The notes under the pieces are model-generated. The model saw only the letters and a program-made list of their open reading frames with translations, had not been told where the DNA came from and searched no databases. 64,000 nt of DNA, from assembly GCA_963855995.1 (NCBI GenBank), contig OY979716.1, positions 90,814,955 to 90,878,954 of the forward strand, in the 5' to 3' direction. Of the stretch, positions 20,961 through 31,926 are shown piece after piece; within the stretch, counting starts at the first letter, position 1, and every line of letters starts with the position of its first letter. The position numbers and the translations under genes are program-made. The DNA comes from Muricea muricata. Its lineage: Eukaryota; Cnidaria; Anthozoa; Malacalcyonacea; Plexauridae.

Positions 20961-23750
20961 AATCTAGTAGTCCATATAATGTTCAAACGTCTGTATGCTA
21001 TTCAGCATTATCTACGTTAACGGCTTGTACGTTTAGACACAATGCCACCAGTTGTTAACACGTTCGTCCATAGGCGTTTTGCGTAAGTGTATCTATGTAC
21101 GGTTTCCAAAATGAGTAGCTACTTTAACAAAGCAAACACACAAGTTAACAATAAATGCTTTAGCACATATACACCACTAATTTACGAGTGTTTTTGTTAT
21201 CTGCCGTTGCTGTTGACGATTGCCGACTGCCGAGTCTATTTAATGAATTGATCCATTTGACTGACTCCACACAGCAGTATACACAGCATGATGCCAATTC
21301 ACCATGTGACAAGTGTTTGTCGAATGGAAGAAAATGCCAAAATGTCATCCATTTGATCGCTTTGAATGAATCGCTCGTATTCGAATAGAATCCATTTGAA
21401 CGGTTGAAACGATTAGCAGCTGAGATTTTCCATTTTAATCAAATCTTCGATACTGGACATATTCAAGCATGCGATTTTAACAAAATATGATATTAACATG
21501 ATAATTACTCGGCATGGTACAAAACATGGACTGGACTAGACAGTTGGACTGTGCAGTTGGACTGGACTGGGAATGGGATTTTTGTTTTGAATAGACGCGA
21601 TTTGACTGATTCTTAAGTATGTTCGAAGAAATATGAAATGTTTTAAGTAGGATGACGCATGACTTTTTTGATCTGTTCTGTCTGTGAATTATCTCTGCCT
21701 GGCGGTATGTGGCTGAACGAAATATAGCGCTGACTCATTTCAACTTAAAAAATACTAAAATTAATAATTTGCATTTTACTAAAAACGAAAATTTAAAATG
21801 TCACTGTCTTGTTGTTAAGCTTAAATTTTATATCCCAGCAGTAAAAAGACTGGTATCATGTAACAGGAACATTGCCTTTGCAATCGTCTTGATCAATACA
21901 ACGTCTTAATTACTAGCTTCTTACTTAGGCCTCTCGATTCGTTTTATAGCCATATAGGGCTTTGAAACGAACAAGGCCAGGAGCTTAGCCAGCGACTTGT
22001 GTCGAAGAGTGTGAATATTCATACAGCCGTAATTGCGTAACAGTCAATTCTAACATTGTCTCTTTGTATATTGCGCTGGCTAAACAACTAAACGAGGCAA
22101 GAGACCGGCTGAGTTATCCCTGAATCTGATGTCTAAACTCCGCTGTGTTTGCTTCCAGAAAAGAAATTCGATAGATTTAAAGGTCATAAGGCTATGATAT
22201 TCATTAATATGACGCAATTTGTACCAAGCACTCCATTCCGCCAGCCAGAGAAAATGAGAAAAGTTCAGTCGATGTTTTTTGGTATGCCGTTTCCCATAAC
22301 ATATTTGAGCAATCTCTGCCAAACTCGGTACAATATACCACAGAGGTCCAATAGAGAGTATATAGCTCCGCCGACAATAAAGAGGGATAAACTATATTGA
22401 CACAGCCAATAACGACGCAAGATGGTACCATCAAGAAGTTCACACAAGTTGAGTTGAAAACCGACTGTTATCTACGCACATGTTGCTCAGAACAAAGAAC
22501 GATGTCACTTAAGCCAAATGCTTAATTAATCATTAGCCACTCTAAATGACAGGAAATTATTGTTTAATTGGTCCTCAGATGCTATTTTAAAGTCTTTTAT
22601 ATGATTTGTAAAAAAACATTTATTTCAGTTGTTGTCATACTGCGAAACCCGGACTCGGACCCGAGTCCTACTTGTAGAAAACCCGGACTAGAGAAAAACC
22701 CGGTCTCGACATTCGGACTTCGGACATTCCTCACAAATCCTGGACTCGATAAATGAGAAGACTGATTTCAAAACTGAACTCATTAAAAACTACGTTTTAA
22801 AAGCGTCGTGTGTCAATGTGCAATATAGACGAAATGTTTTATTATTCAACTCTAAATTGGCCTAAAACTGAACTTGCCTAAAATTTATGTTATATAGTTG
22901 CTTTGCCCCGACCATCACTTAAGAAATTAAAGTATTATAAAACCGGGCGCTTATCTTGAACTAACGTTGACTTGCCTGTCAATATATCTATCAATAGTGC
23001 ATTCAGAAGCACACGAAAGCATATGGTTTTTCACTATCTCAAACGATATTAGCTGAATTCGACGTTTCGAGCGAAGGCTTTCCGTCGAAAAGTTTGTCCT
23101 AATGGCTAATGGCTGTGTTTTCAGTGGGACTGCCCAAAGGTTAGCTAGACTTGACTCTATTTTTATTGAAAGTACAAAACCGACCGAACAAGCCGCCAGA
23201 CTGCATCCCTTTTGCAAATGTGTGTGCACAATATGTCAATCCTGGCTTGAAATCAATAGTTCATTACACGCGTTTTTTGTCTGCTTGCAATATAGTATTA
23301 GCTATTATAGTAGCGAAGCCATGTAGTTGCCTTTTGAACAAATAGAAATGCACGTGCACTTACAGTCTCGGCAATAGAAGCGTTCCGATAATGTTTGACC
23401 AGTTCATTTGCTCAAGTTTAGCAGTTCCTCTGTCTTTGATCAGAACTTTATTAGATTCTGCGAACAGGCAATGAGAGGGAATATAAAACTTAATAATCAA
23501 GGTTGCAAATTTTTTTTATAAATATGTTTAATTAAAAGCTAAGAATACTCCTCGTTCTTAAACGTACATATTCAGTTACAAACCATGGGAATCCAAGGAT
23601 AGTGCAAAGTGTCGGCAAAAGACAGCCCGTACCGTTTGTTCAAAATTACGCTACCACAGCATATGAATTGTAACAAACCACTTGACCTAAAATTTCAGAC
23701 GATTTCAATTTCCCCGATATTTTTTTAAATAAATAATTGACCTTTCACTG
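20961..23750. other. Intergenic; short TGGACTG and ACCCGGACT repeats only
   Basis: 21525-21575 has clustered TGGACTGGACT repeats, and 22645-22750 has repeated ACCCGGACT. Chance frames here have no motifs and appear on both strands. No gene is supported. Confidence 0.5.
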
Positions 23751-23754
23751 ATTG

Positions 23755-23996
23755 ATCCGGTCGGCGGTCGTGTATTTTCAATTCATACTTTTATTCTTTT
23801 GTATTTTCGTTTTAAACTCGGCAGAAATGTCAACAAAGCGACAGCGCTTCAATGATATAATATTTTACCAAGCATATGAATTCACCCGGTCGGCGGTCAA
23901 GTATTTTCGATTTACCTTTTTAATTTTTTTGCATTTTCATTTGAAACTTAAGTTGGCAGAAATATCGACAAAACGACAGCGCTTCATTATGTGATA
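23755..23996. repeat. Tandem duplication, about 130-bp unit
   Basis: CCGGTCGGCGGTC...GTATTTTC, then CAGAAAT-TC-ACAAA-CGACA and GCGCTTCA, occurs twice (about 23757-23850 and 23888-23990). It makes a repeated but non-conserved reading frame. Confidence 0.75.
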
Positions 23997-23999
23997 CTA

Positions 24000-26070
24000 C
24001 GAGGAATATACGATATAGCATGGCTGGGCCCGCCGGCCAAATGTAAAAAATATTTGACTAAAATTATATAATTTATATACGCAACTTATTTACTGACCGC
24101 ACTCAGCAGCCAGCATTCTACGTTAATACACTAAAGATTTCGCTATTTCTTCTTTGGCCTTTTATTATTGTCGTACAAGGAATACGCACAATAGATCGTG
24201 TTAGGTCTTGTTCAAGGAGAGGGAATGCGTAGTAACCGAATAAGTAATAGTCTAGATTAATATATGTTGTAATACCGGTTGAAATGGTGTAATATTTTTA
24301 ATATATCAATAATATACAAGGAAACGTATCTGGACTGTGATTTTCAGTGCAGTTAATCCCGAATAGGAGTGCAAAAATCTGAAACAACAGAAGAACCAAT
24401 CAAATTTGACGTATAGTAAAACGGGAGTGCAAATTTTCTTAACAAAAAAAAACAAACATGGAGGGTGAATTTTGCGAGCGATTGCGGTCAAATTTTCCTG
24501 GGTTTTAACGAACTCTATTTATTCAAATAAAATACATCACTATTGGGAAGTTCCGACTACTTTACACGTATTTATTACAACGTTATGGGCGTAAATTTAA
24601 AGTTTTTAAGAAAAAAGTGAAGGGGAGCGATCGCGATGTAAGTACAGTTGTATTGTGTGTATTCTTGTTTCGGATATCTACTTGTATAATTAACAAATAA
24701 TACCATGGTTTCTCGTGCAACTTTGAAGTAACATGCACTTTTGAGTTTTTCAATGACGCCAAATTGCTGTCGTCCTGCGGACTGTTATTCCAAATTGTAC
24801 TCCAAACCATGCTATTAATACTACAATGCAATATTAATGTAATATGTTAATACTTTCATTTGCAAGTTTCATGCAACCAATTTTACCTTATCGCAAAATA
24901 TGCTCAGACAAATTTCCTGTTAAGATAACGCCTGCTCATTCGTTTACTCCGCTTGCCAACACGAAAATGGGCTGCGCAGGGCTATAACTTGGGCATTATA
25001 ATTGGGGGTGTAGGTATACTCACTTAATCTTGCGGCTGGCAAATATCTTTTGAAATCAACTGTTATGAAGGGTCGATGAAAAGAAATTAGTCAAGCAAAA
25101 AAGGTATATGTGGTTCTAATGTGACACATAGGTGGAAACACCCTAGAAACATCTCTTTTTCTAGACACCTTCCAGGACAATAGCTTGAGAGCCACCCTTC
25201 TTGCAACTTGCTGAAGGGAGTTACCCCCATAGTGAGATCAAACCTGGGACTGCAACACTCCATTGTAAAAACAACATTCGGTGGCAAAATTGCATGGCTT
25301 ACATATTGAACAGTCGAAGCCCCAAAAGTTAAACTCTTAAGAAATTTTATGATACTTTGTCTCCTATATCTATGGGCGTGACATACGGAAAACACGCCAC
25401 TCAAGTCCCGGATGTAGTGGCGTATGAGTATTACGAGTGTTTTAGTTCTCAATAAAATACCCTTGGCCTTGTCCATATAATAAATGCACTTAGTTCTTGA
25501 CAGAACAGGAATCATCTTGTATTCATGTTTTCAGCATTTGTGAGTTCTTGTTTATACACTTACATAATTTGTATTGATTTGAGCCTCAGAGTGTAGTTAA
25601 CAACTTTTATTATACTTAATACAAATTCCGACACCTAGGGTGTCTGTTGATATTGATGGAGCAATTTTGTTTTTTCAAATGCAATTGCATTTAGATCAGT
25701 GTAATACTTTCAATAACAAATGTATCATTTGTTGCCAATTGCTTACTGCCATCATCAATGTGAATTGTAGGGTGTCGCTATATATAGAAAATTTAGAAGA
25801 GTCAGTTGTGAATGCTGTTTTTGCCTTAAGGTTATCTAACCTAACATTGATCAGAGGGTCATGAAGGGGTAAAATAGCAACTGGGAATTGTCTTTTGGGA
25901 ATTCCTTCCGAGAAGTAAAAATAAAATATATACATTGGAAAATCCTAGAAAAAAAAGGGAAATCTGTCAGGTAGAGTGCTCAACATGCTTCCAAAAGCTA
26001 AGTAAGCTAAATAAGTCACGTGCATGCCTCTTTATACATGCTAGAGATTGACAATGATGATTGTCAATCA
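24000..26070. other. No gene supported
   Basis: A 142-codon antisense frame (25515-25087) has no recognisable domain, splice context or repeated pattern. The rest is AT-rich with no feature I can support. Confidence 0.45.
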
Positions 26071-26075
26071 AATTA

Positions 26076-26424
26076 TATCATAGTTAATAGAGTAGATGGT
26101 TTGGAAACTCATTAAAATAACAATATATAGCTCATTATCTATGTTGGTCACCGTTTATGCAAAAATATGGTTCTTCATCGTCACGTGTGTATTGTGCTTT
26201 CGCCAAATCCACTAATAGGGATTCTTAAATTACCCTACTGTTCAAGTCGCGGATGGCTAAACTTGCTAAAACGTTGCTATTGGTTAGTTAGGTGAAAATA
26301 CAATACGCACGTGACGTCGAAGGACCTCATTTCTGCATAAACCAGAACAAAAACATAGATAATGACTTATATTGTCGTTCTAATGAGTTTCCAAACCATC
26401 TGGCTCTATCAACTACGATTATAT
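26076..26424. mobile_element. Foldback MITE, arms about 145 bp
   Basis: GATGGTTTGGAAACTCATTA and its inverse TAATGAGTTTCCAAACCATC bound an imperfect palindrome that also pairs GTCACGTGTGTATTGT with ACAATACGCACGTGAC. No coding sequence. A separate hairpin, GTGTTTTATTAGG with CCTAATAAAACAC, lies at 26495-26529. Confidence 0.75.
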
Positions 26425-26877
26425 AAAGAATTTTATATAAAGATTTGGCTTATTATTCAAATGTTTTTGAAGCCATTTAAAATACTCGCATGACGTGTTT
26501 TATTAGGTTTATTATACCTAATAAAACACTCCTGCTCTTGTTTTAAATAGTACTTTAACGATATGTAATTTTAGACTTTGCATGGTGAATTTTATATTAA
26601 TTTGTAAACAATTTGTGGAAACACCATGTTAATTTTATAAATCAATTAAAATTGACATGGTGTTTCCAAAAATAGTTTATAAATTAATACTTTAACTAGT
26701 ATAAATTAACAACGGAGATTGATAAACTTCAGCAAATCAAGATAAAAGCATGCAGCGAATATGGTTGCTAATTTTTTCGGTATATCACAGAGATTGCACA
26801 GCAAATATTATGTGGTATTTAATACAGCACGTTTGGTAATGAAACTGTGTTACTCAATTGTTTTGTTTGTTCATTTA

Positions 26878-27268
26878 TTAGCTAATTCCTTAACTCTTTC
26901 AACTTGGCTCTTAATACTTTTACAGTCGTCTTCACCACACTCACATGCAATCTTACAAATGTCACAACAGTTGTGTCTATTTGATGCAACGGGCTGATAT
27001 CCAAAGGGTGTGATGAGCAATGCTCTTCTACACGTATCGTCACTACGAAGCTAAGAAAGTTATCTCCTTCATGTCTTGTGTACATTATGTAGAAAACAGG
27101 CCATTATACAATGATATGCAATTACTTGGACAGCCATCCCTTCCTGCGCGCCTACCCCTGTATATAACATCTAATATTCTTAAATGGCCCAAAGTGAATA
27201 ATTCTGCTCGCCTGCTTGCAATTAACACCCATCTTAAATGCAATGGTTGATATAAGTACTCTACTACA
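26878..27268 (-). pseudogene. RecQ-like DNA helicase C-terminal fragment
   Basis: On -: MGVNCKQA-(x)2-IIHFGPFKN, then after a frame change RRAGRDGCPSNCISLYNGLF, a stop, CTQDMKEI, and finally ASNRHNCCDICKIACECGED to a TGA at about 26878. GRAGRDG is RecQ motif VI. The closing CCDIC...CECG is a zinc-binding C-terminus seen in many cnidarian RecQ-like copies (family knowledge). A frame change, an internal stop and absence of motifs I-V show a truncated pseudogene, probably carried by a mobile element. Nothing adjacent completes it. Confidence 0.65.
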
Positions 27269-27274
27269 GCCACC

Positions 27275-28375
27275 TGTTTAGGACATATCTTTTAAAACAC
27301 GATTTTTCACTAATTCAGGTGTCCCAGCATGGTGTGTATCTATCAAGCGTTGTTTAATATAAAATGAATGACCCAAAGCGGTTTCGAATACTCGATACAA
27401 GACGACTGCACATTGCTTTTCGAATTTTAAAGTTTAGAAACATCTCAATGTTGTCAAATTAACATCGAAGCACTTGTTTCACTTGTACACTAACTGCGAA
27501 TGCAGTTCGTGGTTTGACTTGCACGTTTCAGTTGTATAGGCTATATTGGGTAGACGATGATTTATTATGGAAAACGGGTAGAATTTAAGAAAAACTAAAA
27601 TACAAAACAAAGTTACACATACCTGTGAACCTGAACGCGATTACACAGCTAATTCGATTAAGGGTGGCATCAACAATAGTCGAGTGTACAATATGACGAG
27701 GTTTCTGTATCTAGAGGTTTCTGTGACTAGTTTCCGACACAGCACGACCCCTTGCTGGGGTCTATGTGTGGGTAGGAGGGTGTCCGAAGGATGCCTTCTT
27801 TGAAATATTTCTTATGTTTTTTGAATAAAAGTCGAAAAAGCCACTTTAAACCTAGAATAAACACAACACAAATTAACAATTTGCAGATACCGATTTCGTT
27901 TAATTCTTTTGAGACATTTGCAGTCCCTAAAAAGGGACGTTTTTAAAATTAAGTTCATATCATTCTTCATTACTTCTTCTTCTATTTTCACTGTGACTTT
28001 ATATTAGGAATGTAGACCCACAATGACAATTGGCACACAACTCTTCTTTGAAGGTTATATAAAATTTCAGGATAACATTTGGTATTTGGATGACAGAATC
28101 TTATGCAGTTTACCATTGTTAGCAAAGTAACATTTCAGTATATGTCAAAGCAAACCACCACCTCCAAACAAGAAGCTTGGAAGTCAAGATGAATCAATGG
28201 AAAATGTTTCGAACACATACAATTGATACAAATGTACCTAACAAATTGTGAGCAGTTAAAAGCATGCAATGTGTATTGCTTTCTCTGTATTCTTAAAGTT
28301 TATAATTAATGTATACTTGCAACCCTCGGTTTCTTATATTAAAAAAACATGCCAGGTATGTTTTTCAAATGGCAG
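27275..28375. other. No gene recognised
   Basis: AT-rich sequence between the RecQ and hAT pseudogenes. I see no open frame or repeat that I can assign. Confidence 0.4.
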
Positions 28376-28379
28376 ATTG

Positions 28380-29800
28380 TTTGCTTAACCAAGTGAACAG
28401 TAGAACCCCTCTTTTTAGTGAACGTTTTAGGTCCATTTCCTTTCTTTGCAGCTTTGCAGTGGCAGGTCTAGTAAGGTCTAATACATATCTAACTATGACC
28501 AAAGTGACAACAAATCCAAAAGTAATAGAGGGTAGCACCTTTTTAGCAGCTGTTTTGCTACTTTGGTTCCAGTCATTAGAATCAGGTGCTTCATCCCCCC
28601 CTTTCCTATTGTGTGCAATATCTTCTATTGTACATACAACTGGGAGAAGGAGCTCAACAATTCTATCTAAGCCTCAAGGCGAGCAATCCACCTTGTCTCA
28701 CAAACATTAATTAAAATTTCATGCTTGGAAGCAGGCAACAAAGACTTAACCTTCTCCTTTAAATGCTGCTGCCGTTTAGGAGAACCAGAAAAGAAAGAGG
28801 AAAGAGTCCTTACTACAGACATCATGTTTTTAACTGAATACTCAGAGCATGTATCAGCAACACAAAGATTGAGGAGGTGGTCTATGCAATGAGCATATAA
28901 AGCTTTGCTAAACTGACCTTTGATGAGTGAAGAAACACCATTATACTTTTTAGCCATGCTGCCAGCACCATCATAAGATTGACCTCTGCAGTTAGCCATC
29001 GATAAACCAAGGTCAGCTACAGCCTTCAGAATCATATCTTTCAATGCTACTCCACTTGTTCCATCTTCACAATGGTAGAAACCAATAAACTCTTCTCGAA
29101 TCTGCTGGCCCGATTCGACAAATCGTAGGACTAGGGAAAGCTGCTCTTTGTTGGATATATCAGCTGCCTCGTCAGCCACCACTGAAAACAGCTTACTGTC
29201 TTTAATTTCTGCAGAGATTTTTGACGTAATATAACTGCCAACAGCATTAACAATCTCGTTCTGGATGGTTTTTGGACGGTACGCAGCATTTCCAGGGGCA
29301 TTCTAAAGCTGTTCTTGCAGTGTCTTGTCTCCGCTGTCAACACGAAAAGCCAGCGAAGCTTGGAAATTGTCTTGAAGAGTTTCGTCGTCAGGATTGTCAT
29401 CTCTTGCACCACGTAGGGACACGGCATTATGACCACAAAAGACTACGGTCTTAATAATCGATCTCATCTTTTCACGATTCTGTTGGATCTGCCGATGAGT
29501 AATCTCGTTTAGCTGCTCGTCAATCGCCACAGTACGTCTTGCCATTACGTCCATGAAGTTTGCCATGGCCTCCACGGAGAAGCCGTGTGTTTCGCATTTT
29601 CCCGATGAGCGATTTTGGAATCGCGTTACAGCCGTTGTCCAGAAGGTGAGCGGAGATCGGAAAAGCTTCTCTAGTCAAGCAGCGTTTTTGCCAAATAGTA
29701 TTCTAAAAAGACAGCAGGGCAAACAGAAGACGCCATCGAGATATTTCGAATACACAAGCCATGCACGTGAATCGAACTAACCACTCGTGTCTGCACTTTC
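28380..29800 (-). pseudogene. hAT-family (ZMYM1/DUF4371-like) transposase pseudogene
   Basis: Read on -. A zinc-finger remnant, LRKCRHEWLVRFT then YLDGVFCLPCCLF (29800-29690), precedes an in-frame TGA near 29670 and KCETHGFSVEAMANFMDVMA. The long frame 29575-29306 ends at TAG after GDKTLQEQL and continues in frame YRPKTIQNEIVNAVGSYI, LFSVVADEAADISNKEQLSL (DUF4371 D residue), GQSYDGAGSMAKKYNGVSS, AHCIDHLLNL and CETRWIARLEA, another TAG, then DSNDWNQSSKTAAKKVLPSI. The order TTF zinc finger, DUF4371, CxxH-like CIDHLLNL matches hAT/ZMYM1-type transposases. At least three stops and a frame change make it inactive. The final hAT dimerisation block is not seen. Confidence 0.8.
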
Positions 29801-29867
29801 GCAACCTCGAACCCATGCCTTTTGGTATAAAGCTGCGCGAGAGAAGGCCGGTCGGCGTTAGATCCAA

Positions 29868-30798
29868 CCAGTGAACTCTAATACAACTGGAACGATAACT
29901 CCTATGTTTTCGTCCTATGATTGGATGAAGCCAAATTTGAAGCAAAAGGCGGGAACCGCGCGGGGAAAATGGCTTGCTCGAAAGGACTGGGGAAAGTTAC
30001 GAGGAGTGAAAAGTTTGTTTTTGAGCGAAAATATGCTTGAAAAATGAGAATTTTTATCGCAAGACTTCAATTTTAAAGATTCGATCCTGGTTTTCTGGAT
30101 AGTCCTGACTGTTCTACACTTGGTTACGGAAAAAATTGAGGGCTATCAGTTTTTTACTCTGGAAAATGACGAGAGTTTCAACGTGCCGAAGCAAACTACG
30201 AAGAAAATTACGCTCTTCAACTCAAGAATATATTGCTTTAAAACATGTCAACTCTTCCAAAACTTATCTTGTGCTAAAGTCCAGGTATCGTTGTTTATTT
30301 TGAGCTTTTGGTCTTTGCTGTAGCCCTTCTAAAACGTGAGTAAATCGAGGTTTTCAAAGTGGTGTATTTGCATGGTTGATTTAAAAATACGTACAAAACT
30401 TATATTTTTCGTCAGACAGCATTAGTTTTAAAGCTTTAAACTTCGGTTACGGATAGTTCTTGGCAGCCTCTTCCATGTAACTGTTAAAACTCGAGAGGTA
30501 ACAGTTGTTTAAAAAAGATATTTCGTGACAAAGTTTTCGCCGAAACTGTTTTTCATTTTTAGCAGCCAAAAAATATTTTAAAACCTTACTGGACGTCCTA
30601 GAAAGTTGAGGTACATGAAATTTCAATCTATCTAGAAAATATTTAGCACCTAACTGGCTCTAAAACACGAAGTTAAAGGGTCAAAAAGAGCTTTTGAAAA
30701 TAGGTCATATTTTCGCGGCGGGACGTACATGGCGGCCTTCAATTTGGCTTCAAAGATGGCGGCCAAGTTATCGTTCCAGTTGTATTAGAGTTCACTGG
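29868..30798. mobile_element. 931-bp element with perfect 33-bp TIRs and ATCCAA duplication
   Basis: 29868-29900 and 30766-30798 are perfect 33-nt inverted repeats (CCAGTGAACTCTAATACAAC...). ATCCAA occurs directly outside each end (29862-29867, 30799-30804). Subterminal sequence is also partly inverted (GAAGCCAAATTTGAA, CGCGGGGAAAATGG). A 67-codon frame inside has no motifs, so it is non-autonomous. Superfamily uncertain. Confidence 0.85.
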
Positions 30799-30806
30799 AT
30801 CCAACA

Positions 30807-30885
30807 TGACCTCATACTCACAATTACTGATATAATCATGAAGTCTTCATCTCTCTAGAATTACGGATAATCATGAACTCAAGTA
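30807..30885. repeat. Dispersed repeat, inverse copy at 43900-43978
   Basis: ATCATGAAGTCTTCATCTCT and TAGAATTACGGATAATCATG appear here and, reversed, near 43905-43960. This flanks the insertion site of the preceding element, so the older repeat was its target. Confidence 0.7.
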
Positions 30886-30902
30886 CTGTCTTCCCCATGC
30901 AC

Positions 30903-31211
30903 AAAACGGGCTGAACCCATTGATCTGAATAATACTGGATCACGCATACATATGCCTCAAGTGAAGCCAGCAGAAATGACGAATTTGGAGTACCAAGATG
31001 GCGGACAATCAGCATTTTCAATAGATAAATAAACTTCCTAATTTTAAGGAAATTTACGGAAATTGAAAACTCAGCTTAAAAGATTACTCTTACACCCGCA
31101 AAGAACACTGGACCTGGAGTACCAAGATGGCGGCGATGACTTCAAAATTTTATTATGTATGCGTGATCCAGTATTATACAGATCAATGGCTGAACCGCGC
31201 ACGGGAAAAAC
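30903..31211. repeat. Inverted repeat with CCAAGATGGCGG motifs
   Basis: TAATACTGGATCACGCATAC (about 30930-30949) is inverted at 31154-31173. The flank CGGGCTGAACCCATTGATCT also pairs. CCAAGATGGCGG occurs at about 30993, 31120 and 31224, the last overlapping a start codon of a possible KDZ leader exon. Confidence 0.6.
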
Positions 31212-31228
31212 TATTTGCAAGATCCAAG

Positions 31229-31505
31229 ATGGCGGAAAGAAGCAGCGCCGGGGAAAGAAATAAAACAGCGGCAGATTTAATGTCGGAACTCGCTGCGTTG
31301 TTAGAGAAGGACAAAAAAAAAGAAAGATAGTAAGAGAAGCAATAAGTCTGTGTTTTTTCAACGATGCCCAACTGCAGGACAGCGTGTTTACTTTTCAAAA
31401 CGTCTACAACAAAATAAGACAAGACGCACAGCAGTTGCAGCTACTCCTGGAACTCATGAAGCGACAACCAGTGCAGGAAATGCTGATAATGATATTGACA
31501 TAGGT
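31229..31505 (+). other. Possible KDZ leader exon, frameshifted
   Basis: MAERSSAGERNKTAADLMSE and LAALLEKDKKK run into a nine-A tract, after which the open sequence continues one frame over (SNKSVFFQRCPTAGQRVYFS...NDIDI). A slipped A-tract would join them. The link to the KDZ gene rests on position only. Confidence 0.35.
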
Positions 31506-31926
31506 CTGTGAGTGTTGATTACTTTCAAAGTTCTGAATGTTTCTTTTACAGTTCTATCTACAAGACTATATGAATGCCGTTAATGATATAAGGTTTTGAT
31601 ATAACCCTCAGTTGCTTACTAGAAATACTTTGGAAATCTTTATAGGAAGTTTATTTTGTTTTCACATTTTTGTTAAGCGTACCGTATTCTTATTGCAATA
31701 TACTTTCCAGCTGATTGTAAGTTGTTACTTACATGAAGAAAAAAACCATTGGAAACTTGTTCACATTATCAATTTATCAATGAATGAGCAATTTCACTGA
31801 CATAGCCTTCTCCTTGTACTGAATCAAACTAGAGTGAACAGTAAATGCCCCCTAATTTTGATTCAAAGATACAATAAATGTTTTAGTAAATATGTATTAA
31901 GGTTATATTCTTTTAAATCTATGTAG

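Noticed and set aside
25087-25515. 142-codon - strand gene
   Set aside because: No motif, splice sites or neighbouring exons; length is possible by chance.
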